Below, one piece after another: positions 41,498 through 50,927 of a stretch of DNA of 64,000 bases (positions are counted from its first letter, which is position 1; each line of letters starts with the position of its first letter). This DNA comes from Murdochiella vaginalis (GTDB lineage Bacteria > Bacillota > Clostridia > Tissierellales > Peptoniphilaceae): the NCBI RefSeq assembly GCF_900119705.1, contig NZ_LT632322.1, positions 682,001 through 746,000 on the forward strand. The letters run 5' to 3'. The position numbers and the translations under genes were made by a program. The notes under the pieces were generated by a model. It saw nothing but the letters and a program-made list of their open reading frames with translations, did not search any database and was not told the origin of the DNA.

Positions 41498-43279
41498 ATG
41501 ACGCTATTTGATTACTTAGAATTGTTGGGCGGCTTGAGCATGCTGCTCTACGGCATGTCGATATTGGGCGACGGATTAAACGTCGTTTCCGGTGGAAAAA
41601 TGGAAAGCCTGTTGAAAAGACTGGTATCCACCAAGTTTAAAGGCGTGTTGCTCGGCGCAGCCGTAACGGCTGTGATTCAATCCTCGTCCGCTACGACCGT
41701 CATGGTAGTCGCGCTGGTAAACTCCGGCGTATTAAAGCTGATGCAGGCGGTTTCCATCATTATGGGTGCGAACATCGGAACGACCATGACGGCCTGGATT
41801 CTTAGCTTGAGCGGTCTCAACGGCGAAAGCTTTTTGATTCAGATGCTCAAACCGAGTTCCTTTTCGCCCATTCTGGCTATGATCGGCGTGATCATTCTTT
41901 TTACCGCCAAAAACGAAACGAAAAAGGGCAAGGCCAGTGTTTTTCTGGGCTTTGCTGTGTTGATGTTCGGCATGGAAACCATGATGCGGGCTATGACGCC
42001 TTTGCAAAGTTCTACCGAATTTTTTGAAGTGGTCTCGCTCTTTTCCAACCCGATTCTCGGGCTGCTACTGGGTATCGGCATTACCGCGCTGATTCAATCT
42101 TCTTCCGCCTTTACAGGTATTCTACAGGCACTTTCCTCCACCGGAGCCATTACCTTTGGCACGGCCATTCCCGTCATCATGGGACAGAACATCGGCACCT
42201 GTGTTACGGCTCTGCTGTCGAGTATCGGAGCAGAAGTCAACGCCAAGCGCGCGGCCATTATTCACTTGATTTTTAACGTCATCGGAACCGGACTGTTTCT
42301 TTGTGTGTTCTATCTGGGCAATGCATTTCTACACTATACATTTCTCAACGATACAGTGAATGCCGTGAATATTGCGATCATTCATACCACCTTTAATATC
42401 GGGACAACGGTGGTACTCTATCCTTTTGCAGGGCAGCTGGTAAAGCTGTCACAGAAATTGATTGTGGACAAAAAAGCGCCGGTGGAGATGGATGCCATCG
42501 AGCAGGATCTGCGTCTTTTGGAACCGCGCCTTCTGGATCGGCCGGACTTTGCTGTGCAGCAGGCCTATACCGTGCTGTGTCAAATGATGAAGCTGACCAG
42601 TCAGGAATTTGAAGAGACGGCGCAATTGATGCAGGGGTATACACCCGAGCGGCATGAGAAAATTGAATGGATGGAGCGGCAGGTGGATCGCTATGAAGAT
42701 GCGCTGCAGGACTATAGTGTGCGCATTTCGAAGGCCTCTCTTTCTGATACGGATGCGCATAAGTTGACGGTGCTTATGTATTCGGTGAACGATATTGAGC
42801 GCGTGAGCGACTATGGCATTAATTTGGCGGATCAGGTGCTGCGAAGCGTGGAATCGCCGCAAAAGTTTTCGCGATTGGCGATGCGCGAGTTGAAGATCTA
42901 CTCCGATGCCGTGAAAGAGATTGTACAAAACAGCTATTATGCGCTGGAAAGCCTCTCGTACGAGAAGGCCATTCAAATTGAGCCACTGGAGGAGTGCATC
43001 GACGATATCAACCAGACGCTTTCCCGCCGTCACATTGCCCGCTTGCAGAATGGATCGTGCAGCGCCGTCAACGGACCGATTATCATTGAAATGTTTAACA
43101 GCTTAGAGCGCATTGCCGATCATTGTTCGAACATCGGCATCAGCGTCATTCAATATACGACGCAAAAATATCTTGCCCATGAGTACCAGTCGCATATCGA
43201 TAAGACAAGCGATGCGTTCCGTGCAACCTTTGAAGCATATTGCGATAAGTATCAGTTACCGGCCGCTTCAGACCGCTAA
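41498..43279 (+). CDS. Na+/phosphate cotransporter with PhoU-like domain
   Basis: Low-affinity phosphate uptake coupled to Na+ (NptA/PF02690 type). The 593-residue protein has two inverted repeats with the hallmark QSSSATTVMVVALVNSG and QSSSAFTGILQALSSTG, about eight helices, then from about residue 340 a helical PhoU-like domain (ERVSDYGINLADQVL, ERIADHCSNIG). It complements the Pst system at 3.8-8.4 kb. A complex terminator follows. Confidence 0.92.
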   Translation: MTLFDYLELLGGLSMLLYGMSILGDGLNVVSGGKMESLLKRLVSTKFKGVLLGAAVTAVIQSSSATTVMVVALVNSGVLKLMQAVSIIMGANIGTTMTAWILSLSGLNGESFLIQMLKPSSFSPILAMIGVIILFTAKNETKKGKASVFLGFAVLMFGMETMMRAMTPLQSSTEFFEVVSLFSNPILGLLLGIGITALIQSSSAFTGILQALSSTGAITFGTAIPVIMGQNIGTCVTALLSSIGAEVNAKRAAIIHLIFNVIGTGLFLCVFYLGNAFLHYTFLNDTVNAVNIAIIHTTFNIGTTVVLYPFAGQLVKLSQKLIVDKKAPVEMDAIEQDLRLLEPRLLDRPDFAVQQAYTVLCQMMKLTSQEFEETAQLMQGYTPERHEKIEWMERQVDRYEDALQDYSVRISKASLSDTDAHKLTVLMYSVNDIERVSDYGINLADQVLRSVESPQKFSRLAMRELKIYSDAVKEIVQNSYYALESLSYEKAIQIEPLEECIDDINQTLSRRHIARLQNGSCSAVNGPIIIEMFNSLERIADHCSNIGISVIQYTTQKYLAHEYQSHIDKTSDAFRATFEAYCDKYQLPAASDR

Positions 43280-43292
43280 GTGCAAACCAAAG

Positions 43293-43378
43293 AAAAGCCG
43301 CTCCCTATCCTCTTGCTTCGATCGACAGAAAATCGATCGATTTCTCGTCCATGCAAAGGGGTCGGGAACGGCTTTTTA
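43293..43378. terminator. Branched terminator between convergent genes
   Basis: Outer stem AAAAGCCGCTCCC / GGGAACGGCTTTT encloses an inner hairpin GATCGA/TCGATC, and TTTTT follows on the plus strand. It serves the Na+/phosphate cotransporter gene and possibly the hydrogenase gene on the other strand. Confidence 0.75.
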
Positions 43379-43397
43379 TTTTGTCTAATTGCCGCTA

Positions 43398-44903
43398 TTA
43401 CACCGGCTTGTCTTCCTGCGGAATATTTGTATTATCCCAGGGCGACTCGAAGGCTGACTCGGCCGAGAACTGTGCATTGGCCTTGCGCGCGCGATGCCGT
43501 GGAACAACCACGCCCGGGCCGCCGATGCAACCGGCTTCACAGGCCATTCCTTCCAACAGCATGCCATTTTTCCGTCCGGCTTTCGCCATGCGCATCAGCA
43601 TGACGCAATTCGCCAAGCCTTCCACAGCTTCCACCTCAATTTCGCGATCCGGATCGATTTCCTTGGCGCGGGCGACAACCGCTTTAGCGACACCGCCGCC
43701 CACCGCATAACCGCGTCCTGTTTTGGACGCGTCATGAAACACCTCATCGGTTTCAATCGAGGAAGGCTCGATTTCTTTGGCCACAAACATGCCCATGAGC
43801 TCTTCAAAGGTAATGACAAAATCGACCTGATCGTGCACGGCAGGTTGTAAACCTTCCAATTTCTTGGATAGACAGGGGCCGATAAATACGACGATGCAGC
43901 CGGGATGCGCTTTTTTAATCTGTTGTGCCGTATACATCATCGGCGTCGAGGTATCGGAAATATAGGCATCCAGTTGCGGGAAGTTTTTGCGCACCATCAG
44001 CTTCCAGGAATAGCAGCAGCTGGTTCCCATAAAGGGTTGTTCGTCCGGCACGCTGTGTAAAAACTCTTTTGCCTCATTCATGGTCGTTAGATCCGCGCCC
44101 AGGCCGACTTCGACGACATCCGCAAAGCCTAATTGGCGAATGGCTTCCCGCACTTGCGCAGGGCTGGTGAGCGAACCGAATTGGCCCGTAAACGACGGCG
44201 CAATAATGCCATATACCGGCGCATCTTTTTTCATGGCCTTGATGACCTGATAGATCTGCGATTTATCCGCAATGGCGCCAAACGGGCAGGAAGCGATGCA
44301 TGCTCCGCAGCTGACGCATTTTTCGTCGTCAATTTCCGCGCGGCCGAGGTAATCCGAACCGATGGCCTTCACGCCGCAGGCTTCCGCACAGGGACGTCCC
44401 GTCTCCAAAACGGCATTATAGGGGCATTCTTTGATACATTTTTTACATTTGATGCACTTATCCTGGTCAATGAGCATTTTCGTTTTTCCCGGAGAGATGG
44501 CATTCTTCGGGCACGCATTTTCACAGGGATGCGCCAGGCATTTCCGGCAGTTGTCGGAAATGAAAATATGGCGTTCCGGACACGCTTCACAGGCGATCTT
44601 AATGACGGAAACCAGCGGTGGATGATGCACCCGCGTATCCACATCGACCGTTTCGATTCCCTCCGTAATGGAACCCGTGACATCCGCCGCGCGGGCATCA
44701 AGTCCCAGCGCCATGCGCAGACGTTCGCCATACACGGCACGTTCACGGAAGATATTCTCTCGGAAATGCGCAACCTCGCCGGGAAGCGCCCTGAAGGTTT
44801 CATTATAAAGATTCTTCAGATCCTCATCGTTATAGGCCATGCGGGCGATGCTGGCAAAGGCCATGCGTCGTAGCCGGATGACGTCAACGTAACTGTACTT
44901 CAT
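43398..44903 (-). CDS. [FeFe] hydrogenase-like protein with variant H-cluster motifs (group B-like)
   Basis: The 501-residue cytoplasmic protein has an N-terminal part with CRKCLAHPCENACP, two [4Fe-4S] ferredoxin motifs (CIKCKKCIKECP and CVSCGACIASCP) with another Cys segment between, and a C-terminal H-cluster domain. The three signatures are GTSCCYSW (Tyr where TSCCPxW is usual), IGPCLSKKLEG and EGMACEAGCIGGPG (no GGG). All H-cluster cysteines are kept. These variants resemble the less studied group B hydrogenases; H2 production or sensing is inferred. It overlaps the upstream ferredoxin-like gene by four bases. Confidence 0.85.
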   Translation of the reverse strand: MKYSYVDVIRLRRMAFASIARMAYNDEDLKNLYNETFRALPGEVAHFRENIFRERAVYGERLRMALGLDARAADVTGSITEGIETVDVDTRVHHPPLVSVIKIACEACPERHIFISDNCRKCLAHPCENACPKNAISPGKTKMLIDQDKCIKCKKCIKECPYNAVLETGRPCAEACGVKAIGSDYLGRAEIDDEKCVSCGACIASCPFGAIADKSQIYQVIKAMKKDAPVYGIIAPSFTGQFGSLTSPAQVREAIRQLGFADVVEVGLGADLTTMNEAKEFLHSVPDEQPFMGTSCCYSWKLMVRKNFPQLDAYISDTSTPMMYTAQQIKKAHPGCIVVFIGPCLSKKLEGLQPAVHDQVDFVITFEELMGMFVAKEIEPSSIETDEVFHDASKTGRGYAVGGGVAKAVVARAKEIDPDREIEVEAVEGLANCVMLMRMAKAGRKNGMLLEGMACEAGCIGGPGVVVPRHRARKANAQFSAESAFESPWDNTNIPQEDKPV

Positions 44904-45172
44904 TCTTCCTCCTGTAAACCGTCCAAAATACGCTCCATCACTTGCGGACTGGTCGCTTTGAGTATTTTCTCATCATCAATCGTCACGACGGGAGCGATCC
45001 GTTTTTCGGATGTTTTGCAGGTGCCGTCACAAGAGCAAAGCTCAATATCAAAATCTGCCCCTTCACGGATCGGATATTCCGACAGACTCTCTTTCAAATC
45101 AATCACGTTGTCCATGATGTTGTCGGCACCGTAAAAAATACAGCGTGTGCCGGTACAAATTTTAACCTTCAT
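44900..45172 (-). CDS. Small [2Fe-2S] thioredoxin-like ferredoxin (NuoE/HydC type)
   Basis: 90-residue electron carrier. The start is the ATG at 45172 behind GAGGAGGAA; the longer frame has no site. Cluster ligands fit C-x4-C (CTGTRC, Cys6 and Cys11) and a later C-x3-C (CDGTC). It is translationally coupled to the hydrogenase-like gene (four-base overlap), so it probably passes electrons to or from it. No NuoF-like flavoprotein is present. Confidence 0.82.
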   Translation of the reverse strand: MKVKICTGTRCIFYGADNIMDNVIDLKESLSEYPIREGADFDIELCSCDGTCKTSEKRIAPVVTIDDEKILKATSPQVMERILDGLQEEE

Positions 45173-45470
45173 TGTTCCTCCTCGACGATAGGGTGCGCTC
45201 GTTTTGCAACGAACTGCCAGGAATGACCTTACCGAGACGTTTTCCCACAAAAAAAATAAACGGTGTAATCGGTAGGCGGGATGGACGATATTCTTTGGGA
45301 ATATGTTATCACAGCGCGCATAAAAACGACAGTCGCCGGCAGCACGAAAAAACTGCTACAATAAGAACCGGAAATACCCTTCCCCTGCGAGAGGCCATTG
45401 CGAGCGTCGATTTTGAATGCGTTCGCAACACATTCTTGACAGGTGAGGAAGAAATAGAAAAGGAGAAAAC
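45173..45470. other. Divergent spacer without clear signals
   Basis: About 300 bp between divergent genes. TACAAT at 45357-45362 is a possible -10 without a good -35 for the plus-strand ABC operon. Otherwise nothing is recognised except AAAGGAG just before 45471. Confidence 0.4.
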
Positions 45471-46562
45471 ATGAAAAACGGAAATGAAAAAAGGTGGAGA
45501 CGAGCAAGCGGTTTTGTAGCGGTCTTGCTTGCCCTTGTGTTATTACTGAGTGCTTGCGGGGCACCGAAAGATAAGGGAACGGCAAACAGCAGGGAAGAGG
45601 AAAGTGTAACGGAAACGTTCTCTTCCGAAACCTCCTCCCAGGCAGAAAAGAAAGACCAAACGCCGCTTCGCATCGGCGCACTGAAAGGCCCCACATCGAT
45701 GGGGATGGCCTATGTCTTTGCCGCGGCGGATGCCAAAGAAAATGCACTGCAGTATCGCATTTTGGGTTCTCCCGAAGAGCTCATTCCGCTTCTGGCGAAA
45801 AAAGAGCTGGATGTGGCCGCGGTGCCGTCCAATCTGGCCGCCGTTCTCTACGCCAAGACAAAAGGTGACATTCAAGTGCTCAATATTAATACGCTTGGGG
45901 TGCTGTATCTTGTCGGACGGGGAGAAAGAGTGCAGTCGATCGCCGATCTGAAGGGAAAAACGTTGCTGGCATCCGGAAAAGGCGCGACGCCGGAATATGC
46001 GCTGCACTATCTTCTGCAAGCCAATGGCCTTGCCTGGGAGGATGTTCGAGTGGAATGGAAGAGCGAACATGCCGAGGTGGTGGCGGCCCTAGCGGAAGAT
46101 AAGGACGCGTTAGCGTTATTGCCGGAACCCTTTGTTTCTTCCGCCGAGGCGAAAATTGCCGATCTTCATCGGGCCGTAGATCTTACCGCTGCCTGGGACG
46201 AAGCGCAAAAAGGCGGGGAGGCGCCTTCTGCACTGGTGATGGGGGTGTTGATTGCAAGACGAGAAGTGGTGAAGGAGCATCCCGAGGCGATTGCACAGTT
46301 GCTTTCGGCGATCTCACAATCGGTGGATCAGGTGAAACAGGATCCGGCGGCAGCAGCGAAAGTGATCGGCGCCTTAGGTATTGTGCCGGAAGCCGTCGCA
46401 CAGAAAGCCATACCGCACGCCAACCTTGTTTCCATTACGGGTGCAGAAATGAAAGAAAAGCTGAGCGGCTATCTACGCGTTCTGGAGAAACAGAATGCAG
46501 AGGCGATTGGCGGCGCTTTGCCGGCGGATGATTTCTATTACCTACCGGAAGGGCAACAGTAG
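45471..46562 (+). CDS. ABC transporter substrate-binding lipoprotein (NMT1/SsuA-like)
   Basis: The 363-residue lipoprotein (lipobox LLSACG) has a charged Ser/Glu linker and a type 2 periplasmic-binding fold of the nitrate/sulfonate/thiamine-precursor class: LRIGALKGPTSMGMAYVF, DVAAVPSNLAAVLYAKT and KTLLASGKGATPEYALHYLL. It is the receptor for the fused permease-ATPase that starts one base after its stop. The ligand is not determined; pyrimidine thiamine precursors and alkylsulfonates are typical in the family. Confidence 0.87.
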   Translation: MKNGNEKRWRRASGFVAVLLALVLLLSACGAPKDKGTANSREEESVTETFSSETSSQAEKKDQTPLRIGALKGPTSMGMAYVFAAADAKENALQYRILGSPEELIPLLAKKELDVAAVPSNLAAVLYAKTKGDIQVLNINTLGVLYLVGRGERVQSIADLKGKTLLASGKGATPEYALHYLLQANGLAWEDVRVEWKSEHAEVVAALAEDKDALALLPEPFVSSAEAKIADLHRAVDLTAAWDEAQKGGEAPSALVMGVLIARREVVKEHPEAIAQLLSAISQSVDQVKQDPAAAAKVIGALGIVPEAVAQKAIPHANLVSITGAEMKEKLSGYLRVLEKQNAEAIGGALPADDFYYLPEGQQ

Positions 46563-46563
46563 A

Positions 46564-48027
46564 ATGCGCGAAGTCATCCGACGAATTGCTGTCGGGGCCT
46601 TTTGGCTTGCTGCATGGGCTCTTTTGGCGAAGGGTATCGGCAACTCTCTCATTCTGCCTTCCCCGACGCAAACGCTGGCGGCTTTCGCCGTCCTGCTCGG
46701 TGATGCGACGTTTGTTCCACGCCTTTTAAGCTCGCAGCTGCATGTGATGGGAGGCTTTTTTCTCGGCGCTGTGTCGGGTGTGCTTTTTGGCTGGTTGGCC
46801 GCGACAAACGATATGCTTTCGCGGCTGATGGCTTTGCCCGTGCAAGTGATGCGAGCCATTCCGGTCGCTTCTTTTGTTGTTTTTGCGCTGTTTATTTTGC
46901 CTTCCGCGCACCTCTCTCTTTTCATTGTATTTGTGCTCGTTTCTCCATTGGTTTACCAAAACGCTCTGGATGGACGACGGACCGTAGATGCTTCGCTTTT
47001 GGAAATGGCGCGTACGTTTCGCGTGCCGCTGTCGCGTCGCCTGCGCGGCGTGCTGTTGCCCTCCGTCCTTCCCTTTCTGAGCGCCGCCTTTCAAACCGCC
47101 TCGGGTCTTGCTTGGAAGGGCGGTGTGGCGGCCGAAATGATAGCCCTTGCCGGAAACAGTGTGGGTGAGGCGCTCTTTCAATCCAAAATTACGCTGGACA
47201 TGCCCGCCCTTTTTGCTTGGACGGGTGTCATTCTCATGATCAGCTTGCTTAACACCAAGCTGGTGCTTTTCCTGTGGAATGGCGCGGCACATCGCCTGAT
47301 GCGGATTCATCCAATTCGTCAGAAACCGAATTTGGAAGGCACAAAAACGGCTCCGCTTGCCGAGCATAGCCGAAACTCCTTCGCACAGAAAGAAAAAACG
47401 CCCCTTATGCAGTTACGGGACGTGTCCGTTTCCTTTTCGCAAAAGCCGGTGTTACAGGACATTACAGCCACGCTTTTTGCGCAGGATCGCGTGCACCTAA
47501 GCGGCCCGTCCGGTGTCGGCAAAACGACACTTTTGCGCGTGATCGCTGCGGAAAAAACGCCGGATGGGGGCAGCATACTGTATGCGACCTTTACCAAACC
47601 GCGCTGCAATATCCTGTTTCAGGAGAACCGTCTGTTGGAAAGCCACAGCGTGCGTGAAAACCTGCGCTTTGTCGGCCTCGATGAAGAGACAATTGCGGAC
47701 GGACTTTCTTCCCTTTCACTTCTGGATGTAGCGGATCAAGTAGTTTTCACGCTTTCCGGCGGCATGAAACGGCGCTTGGCGCTGTTGCGTGCTCTGTTGT
47801 CACCGGGAGATCTGCTCTTGCTGGATGAGCCGTTTGTCGGTTTGGATGAAGCGCTGCGCAAAAAAACCGCGGATGCTATTGTGAAGCGAAGCAAAGGCTT
47901 TTCAGCTCTTGTCGTCTGTGACCATGTTCTGGAAGGAGACGATCTTGTTGAGCAGATGCTTGCCCCTACGGCGGTTTGGCATCTTAACGATGATGGGCGC
48001 CTATGGTACGACGTTCGCCAAGTATGA
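46564..48027 (+). CDS. ABC importer with permease and ATPase fused in one chain
   Basis: The start is the ATG at 46564, one base after the receptor gene stop. Residues about 1-245 form a SsuC/TauC-like permease (LPSPTQTLAAF, LGAVSGVLFGWLAATND, the coupling region LLEMARTFRVPLSRRLRGVLLP). After a linker, residues about 280-487 form the ATPase with Walker A GPSGVGKTT, signature LSGGMKRR and Walker B LLLLDEP. Importers of this class normally use separate genes, so the fusion is unusual; no frameshift is needed to read it. A small terminator hairpin follows before glmS. Confidence 0.88.
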   Translation: MREVIRRIAVGAFWLAAWALLAKGIGNSLILPSPTQTLAAFAVLLGDATFVPRLLSSQLHVMGGFFLGAVSGVLFGWLAATNDMLSRLMALPVQVMRAIPVASFVVFALFILPSAHLSLFIVFVLVSPLVYQNALDGRRTVDASLLEMARTFRVPLSRRLRGVLLPSVLPFLSAAFQTASGLAWKGGVAAEMIALAGNSVGEALFQSKITLDMPALFAWTGVILMISLLNTKLVLFLWNGAAHRLMRIHPIRQKPNLEGTKTAPLAEHSRNSFAQKEKTPLMQLRDVSVSFSQKPVLQDITATLFAQDRVHLSGPSGVGKTTLLRVIAAEKTPDGGSILYATFTKPRCNILFQENRLLESHSVRENLRFVGLDEETIADGLSSLSLLDVADQVVFTLSGGMKRRLALLRALLSPGDLLLLDEPFVGLDEALRKKTADAIVKRSKGFSALVVCDHVLEGDDLVEQMLAPTAVWHLNDDGRLWYDVRQV

Positions 48028-48040
48028 TAAAATGCAAGCG

Positions 48041-48060
48041 AAGGTGCTAACCACCTTTTT
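48041..48060 (+). terminator. Short terminator between ABC genes and glmS
   Basis: Six-bp stem AAGGTG / CACCTT with a 5-nt loop and TTTTT, only 13 bp before the glmS start codon; it could act as an attenuator. Confidence 0.5.
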
Positions 48061-48072
48061 CAGGAGGAAACT

Positions 48073-49905
48073 ATGTGTGGCATTGTAGGATATATTGGAA
48101 AAGAATCAGCCGTCGAGGTGTTGCTGGACGGATTGAAAAAATTGGAATACCGCGGATATGACTCGGCCGGCGTCGCTGTACGAAATTCCGACGGCACTTT
48201 TGATGTGCTGAAAGAGAAAGGCCGTCTGGTCAATTTGGAGAAGCGTATCGCGGAGGAAAAGCCTTCGGGAACGGAAGGCATCGGCCATACGCGTTGGGCA
48301 ACGCACGGAGAATCCACGCGTATCAATGCCCATCCGCACTATTCCGCCGATGACCGTGTCGTCGGAGTGCATAACGGCATTATTGAGAATTTCAAGGAAA
48401 TCAAAAAAGAGTTAACCGAGAAGGGATATACCTTCTATTCCGAGACGGATACCGAGGTCTGCATCAAGCTCATCGACTATTATTACGGCGAAAAAGCGGA
48501 TCCTTTGGAGGCCTTGAAAGCCGCTAAGGCGCACATTCACGGCTCCTATGCGTTGGCGATTCTTTTTCAGGATCGTCCGGGCGAGATTTGGGTCATGCGC
48601 AAAAATTCGCCTATGATTTTGGGAGTTAAAGAAGGCGCGAGCTTTTTGGCATCCGACGTGCCGGCCATTTTGAAACACACCCGTGACGTATATTACATGG
48701 AAGATGATCAGATTGCCGAATTGACCCGTGCGGGTATCACGTTTTTTGATGCCGAGGGAAACATCATTACCATGCCGAAACAGCACATTGATTGGGATGT
48801 GGCGGCCGCGGAAAAGGGCGGCTATGCCCATTTCATGTTGAAAGAGATTCACGAGCAGCCGGTGGTGATCGCCAATGCGCTTCGCCATTTTGTAGACCTG
48901 AACGGCTGGATTCGCTTTGAAGGTGCAAACCTGACGCCCGATTTTTATGATTCCTTCAACCGTATCCATATTGTGGCCTGCGGTTCGGCGTATCACGTGG
49001 CCTGTGTGTCCAAGTACGTGGTGGAGTCGCTTGCTCGCATTCCGGTGGAAACGGATATTGCCTCGGAATTTCGGTATCGTCATCCCATTCTGTCCGAGAA
49101 GGATCTTGTGATTATCATTTCGCAATCGGGGGAAACCGCCGATTCGCTGGCGGCGTTGCGTGAGGCACAGAAGCTGGGTGCTTCCACATTGGCCATCGTC
49201 AATGTGGTCGGTTCGTCGATCGCCCGTGAGGCACAGCGTGTTATCTATACGGTGGCCGGCCCGGAGATTGCGGTGGCTACGACAAAAGCATACAGTTGTC
49301 AGCTGTTGGTTATGGATCTTTTCGCGCTGGATCTGGCACTGCATCACAAGCGCATCACCGAAGAAAAGGCGCAGGAGCTGATCGCTGAACTCAAGACGCT
49401 TCCTCGTAAAATGAATGCGATTTTGCGCGAAGAAAAAACGTATTGTAAGGCGGCGGAGCGTTTCTTGGACAAAGAGCATATGTTCTTTGTCGGTCGCGGC
49501 ATGGATTATGCCGGCTGTCTGGAAGCGAGCCTCAAGCTTAAAGAAGTGTCGTATCTGCATTCCGAAGCGTATGCTGCCGGAGAACTGAAGCACGGCACCA
49601 TCAGCCTCATTGAAGAGGGTACGCCCGTGATCGGCATTGCCACGCAGACAGACTTGATGGAAAAGACGCGCTCCAACCTGTTGGAGGTTAAGACGCGCGG
49701 CGGAGACGTCACCACGCTTATCATGAAAGGCATGGAAGGCTTTGAGGATGTCGGTCACGTCATGACTATTCCGGCCATTCATCCGCTTTGGGCGAACAGT
49801 CTCTCGGTCTTGCCGATGCAGCTTTTGGCGTATTATGAATCCACGCTGCGCGGACTGGATGTCGATAAGCCGCGCAACTTGGCCAAGAGTGTGACGGTTG
49901 AATAA
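48073..49905 (+). CDS. glmS: Glutamine--fructose-6-phosphate aminotransferase
   Basis: Makes glucosamine-6-phosphate for cell wall precursors. The 610-residue protein begins MCGIVGYIG with the catalytic Cys2 of the glutaminase domain. Two SIS sugar-isomerase domains follow (ACGSAYHVACVSKYVVE, ISQSGETADSLAALREAQ, LKLKEVSYLHSEAYAAGELKHG), and it ends with the conserved KSVTVE. CAGGAGGAA precedes the ATG. Only 45 bp separate it from the upstream gene, leaving no room for a glmS ribozyme of the known kind. Confidence 0.97.
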   Translation: MCGIVGYIGKESAVEVLLDGLKKLEYRGYDSAGVAVRNSDGTFDVLKEKGRLVNLEKRIAEEKPSGTEGIGHTRWATHGESTRINAHPHYSADDRVVGVHNGIIENFKEIKKELTEKGYTFYSETDTEVCIKLIDYYYGEKADPLEALKAAKAHIHGSYALAILFQDRPGEIWVMRKNSPMILGVKEGASFLASDVPAILKHTRDVYYMEDDQIAELTRAGITFFDAEGNIITMPKQHIDWDVAAAEKGGYAHFMLKEIHEQPVVIANALRHFVDLNGWIRFEGANLTPDFYDSFNRIHIVACGSAYHVACVSKYVVESLARIPVETDIASEFRYRHPILSEKDLVIIISQSGETADSLAALREAQKLGASTLAIVNVVGSSIAREAQRVIYTVAGPEIAVATTKAYSCQLLVMDLFALDLALHHKRITEEKAQELIAELKTLPRKMNAILREEKTYCKAAERFLDKEHMFFVGRGMDYAGCLEASLKLKEVSYLHSEAYAAGELKHGTISLIEEGTPVIGIATQTDLMEKTRSNLLEVKTRGGDVTTLIMKGMEGFEDVGHVMTIPAIHPLWANSLSVLPMQLLAYYESTLRGLDVDKPRNLAKSVTVE

Positions 49906-50002
49906 GATTTCTACGCATTAGGCGTCGGTGGACTACGGCGGTGGGCCTGTCGAAGCGAAAGAAGAATCCCTCCATGCATTCCCTGAACAGAAGGAGCGAA
50001 CG

Positions 50003-50734
50003 TTGATTACCTATACTTTTCCCCAATTAATCCATGATGCCTGTGTTCTCGCTGTGCAGCCGGTGCTGAGTCGCGCTTTGAGCGGTGCCATCGGGGACGA
50101 TATGGATGACCAAGAGGCGGAGCACTACATTCTTTCCATTCTCAAAGAAGAACAGGACGCGAAAGATGTGCAGCTTTTGCCGGGAGAAGAAGGCCCGGAT
50201 CTTTCCAGCCTCGGTTTTCGAGCGCTTTTCTATCTGGTGTTTCGCCAGCCCTATACCGGCTTAGAACGCGATCCGAGCATCCGCGGGGCACTGTCCCATT
50301 TAACCGAGCATTATGATATGACGGAAGAGCAGATCGATATGCTGTGGATGACGCAACATATTTATCAGACGGCGTGCGAGCAGCTGCTGTCGGCAGATCC
50401 GGCTTCGCCCGAGGTGGACTTTTCCACATGGACCGATGAACGCGCCTTGGACATTATAAAAGTGGCCATTTCTCCTTTCGGGGAAGATGTCGACGCCTTT
50501 ATTGCACCGCTCATGACCGCTCTGGAAGTACAAACCGATATGAAGCGTGCGGACAACGGCGATCCCAATGCGATGATGGAAGTGGCCTATGATTTGATCG
50601 AGGGTCGTGGTGTGGCGACGGATTTCAAGCAGGCCGAACGGTGGGCAAAAGAGGCGCTCGCGCAACAAACGTCCCGTGCGGAAGAAGCGCAGAAAATGGT
50701 GGCGTTTTTAGAACTGCTGAATGAACGGGAATAA
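50003..50734 (+). CDS. Sel1-repeat-like protein of unknown role
   Basis: The likely start is the TTG at 50003, six bases after AAGGAG, giving 243 residues; longer starts upstream lack a site. The chain is acidic and mostly helical. Near the C-terminus it holds one Sel1/TPR-like repeat (GDPNAMMEVAYDLIEGRGVA, then AERWAKEAL). It has no signal peptide or membrane helix. It follows glmS by about 100 bp and may be co-transcribed, ending at the terminator at 50761. A specific function cannot be assigned. Confidence 0.75.
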   Translation: MITYTFPQLIHDACVLAVQPVLSRALSGAIGDDMDDQEAEHYILSILKEEQDAKDVQLLPGEEGPDLSSLGFRALFYLVFRQPYTGLERDPSIRGALSHLTEHYDMTEEQIDMLWMTQHIYQTACEQLLSADPASPEVDFSTWTDERALDIIKVAISPFGEDVDAFIAPLMTALEVQTDMKRADNGDPNAMMEVAYDLIEGRGVATDFKQAERWAKEALAQQTSRAEEAQKMVAFLELLNERE

Positions 50735-50760
50735 GAAGAGCGAAAAAACGATGAGGATAG

Positions 50761-50791
50761 GGCTGGAGCAATACAACGCTTCGGCCTTTTT
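50761..50791 (+). terminator. Terminator after the Sel1-like gene
   Basis: Nine-bp stem GGCTGGAGC / GCTTCGGCC (two wobbles), then TTTTT. Confidence 0.75.
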
Positions 50792-50812
50792 GTTTGAATA
50801 AGCAGAGCGATT

Positions 50813-50927
50813 GAAAAGTGACCAGTGAAACGACTGAAAAGTGACCAGTGAAACGACTGAAAAGTGACCAGTTAAACGACTGAAAAGTGACCAGCAAAAC
50901 GATTGAAAAGTGACCAGTGAAGTGATA
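50813..50927. repeat. Five 23-bp direct repeats before the DUF4143 ATPase gene
   Basis: GAAAAGTGACCAG starts at 50813, 50836, 50859, 50882 and 50905, exactly 23 bp apart, each followed by a variable (TGAAACGACT-like) part. The array ends about 25 bp before the next gene. Regular spacing near two helical turns suggests iterated protein-binding sites or a mobile-element end. Confidence 0.9.

Noticed and set aside
48028-48072. glmS ribozyme
   Set aside because: Only 45 bp lie between the upstream stop and glmS, far too short for the known ribozyme, and no core motif was seen.
48412-49782. Minus-strand ORF of 456 residues opposite glmS
   Set aside because: The plus strand is an unmistakable full-length GlmS; the antisense frame has no recognisable domain.
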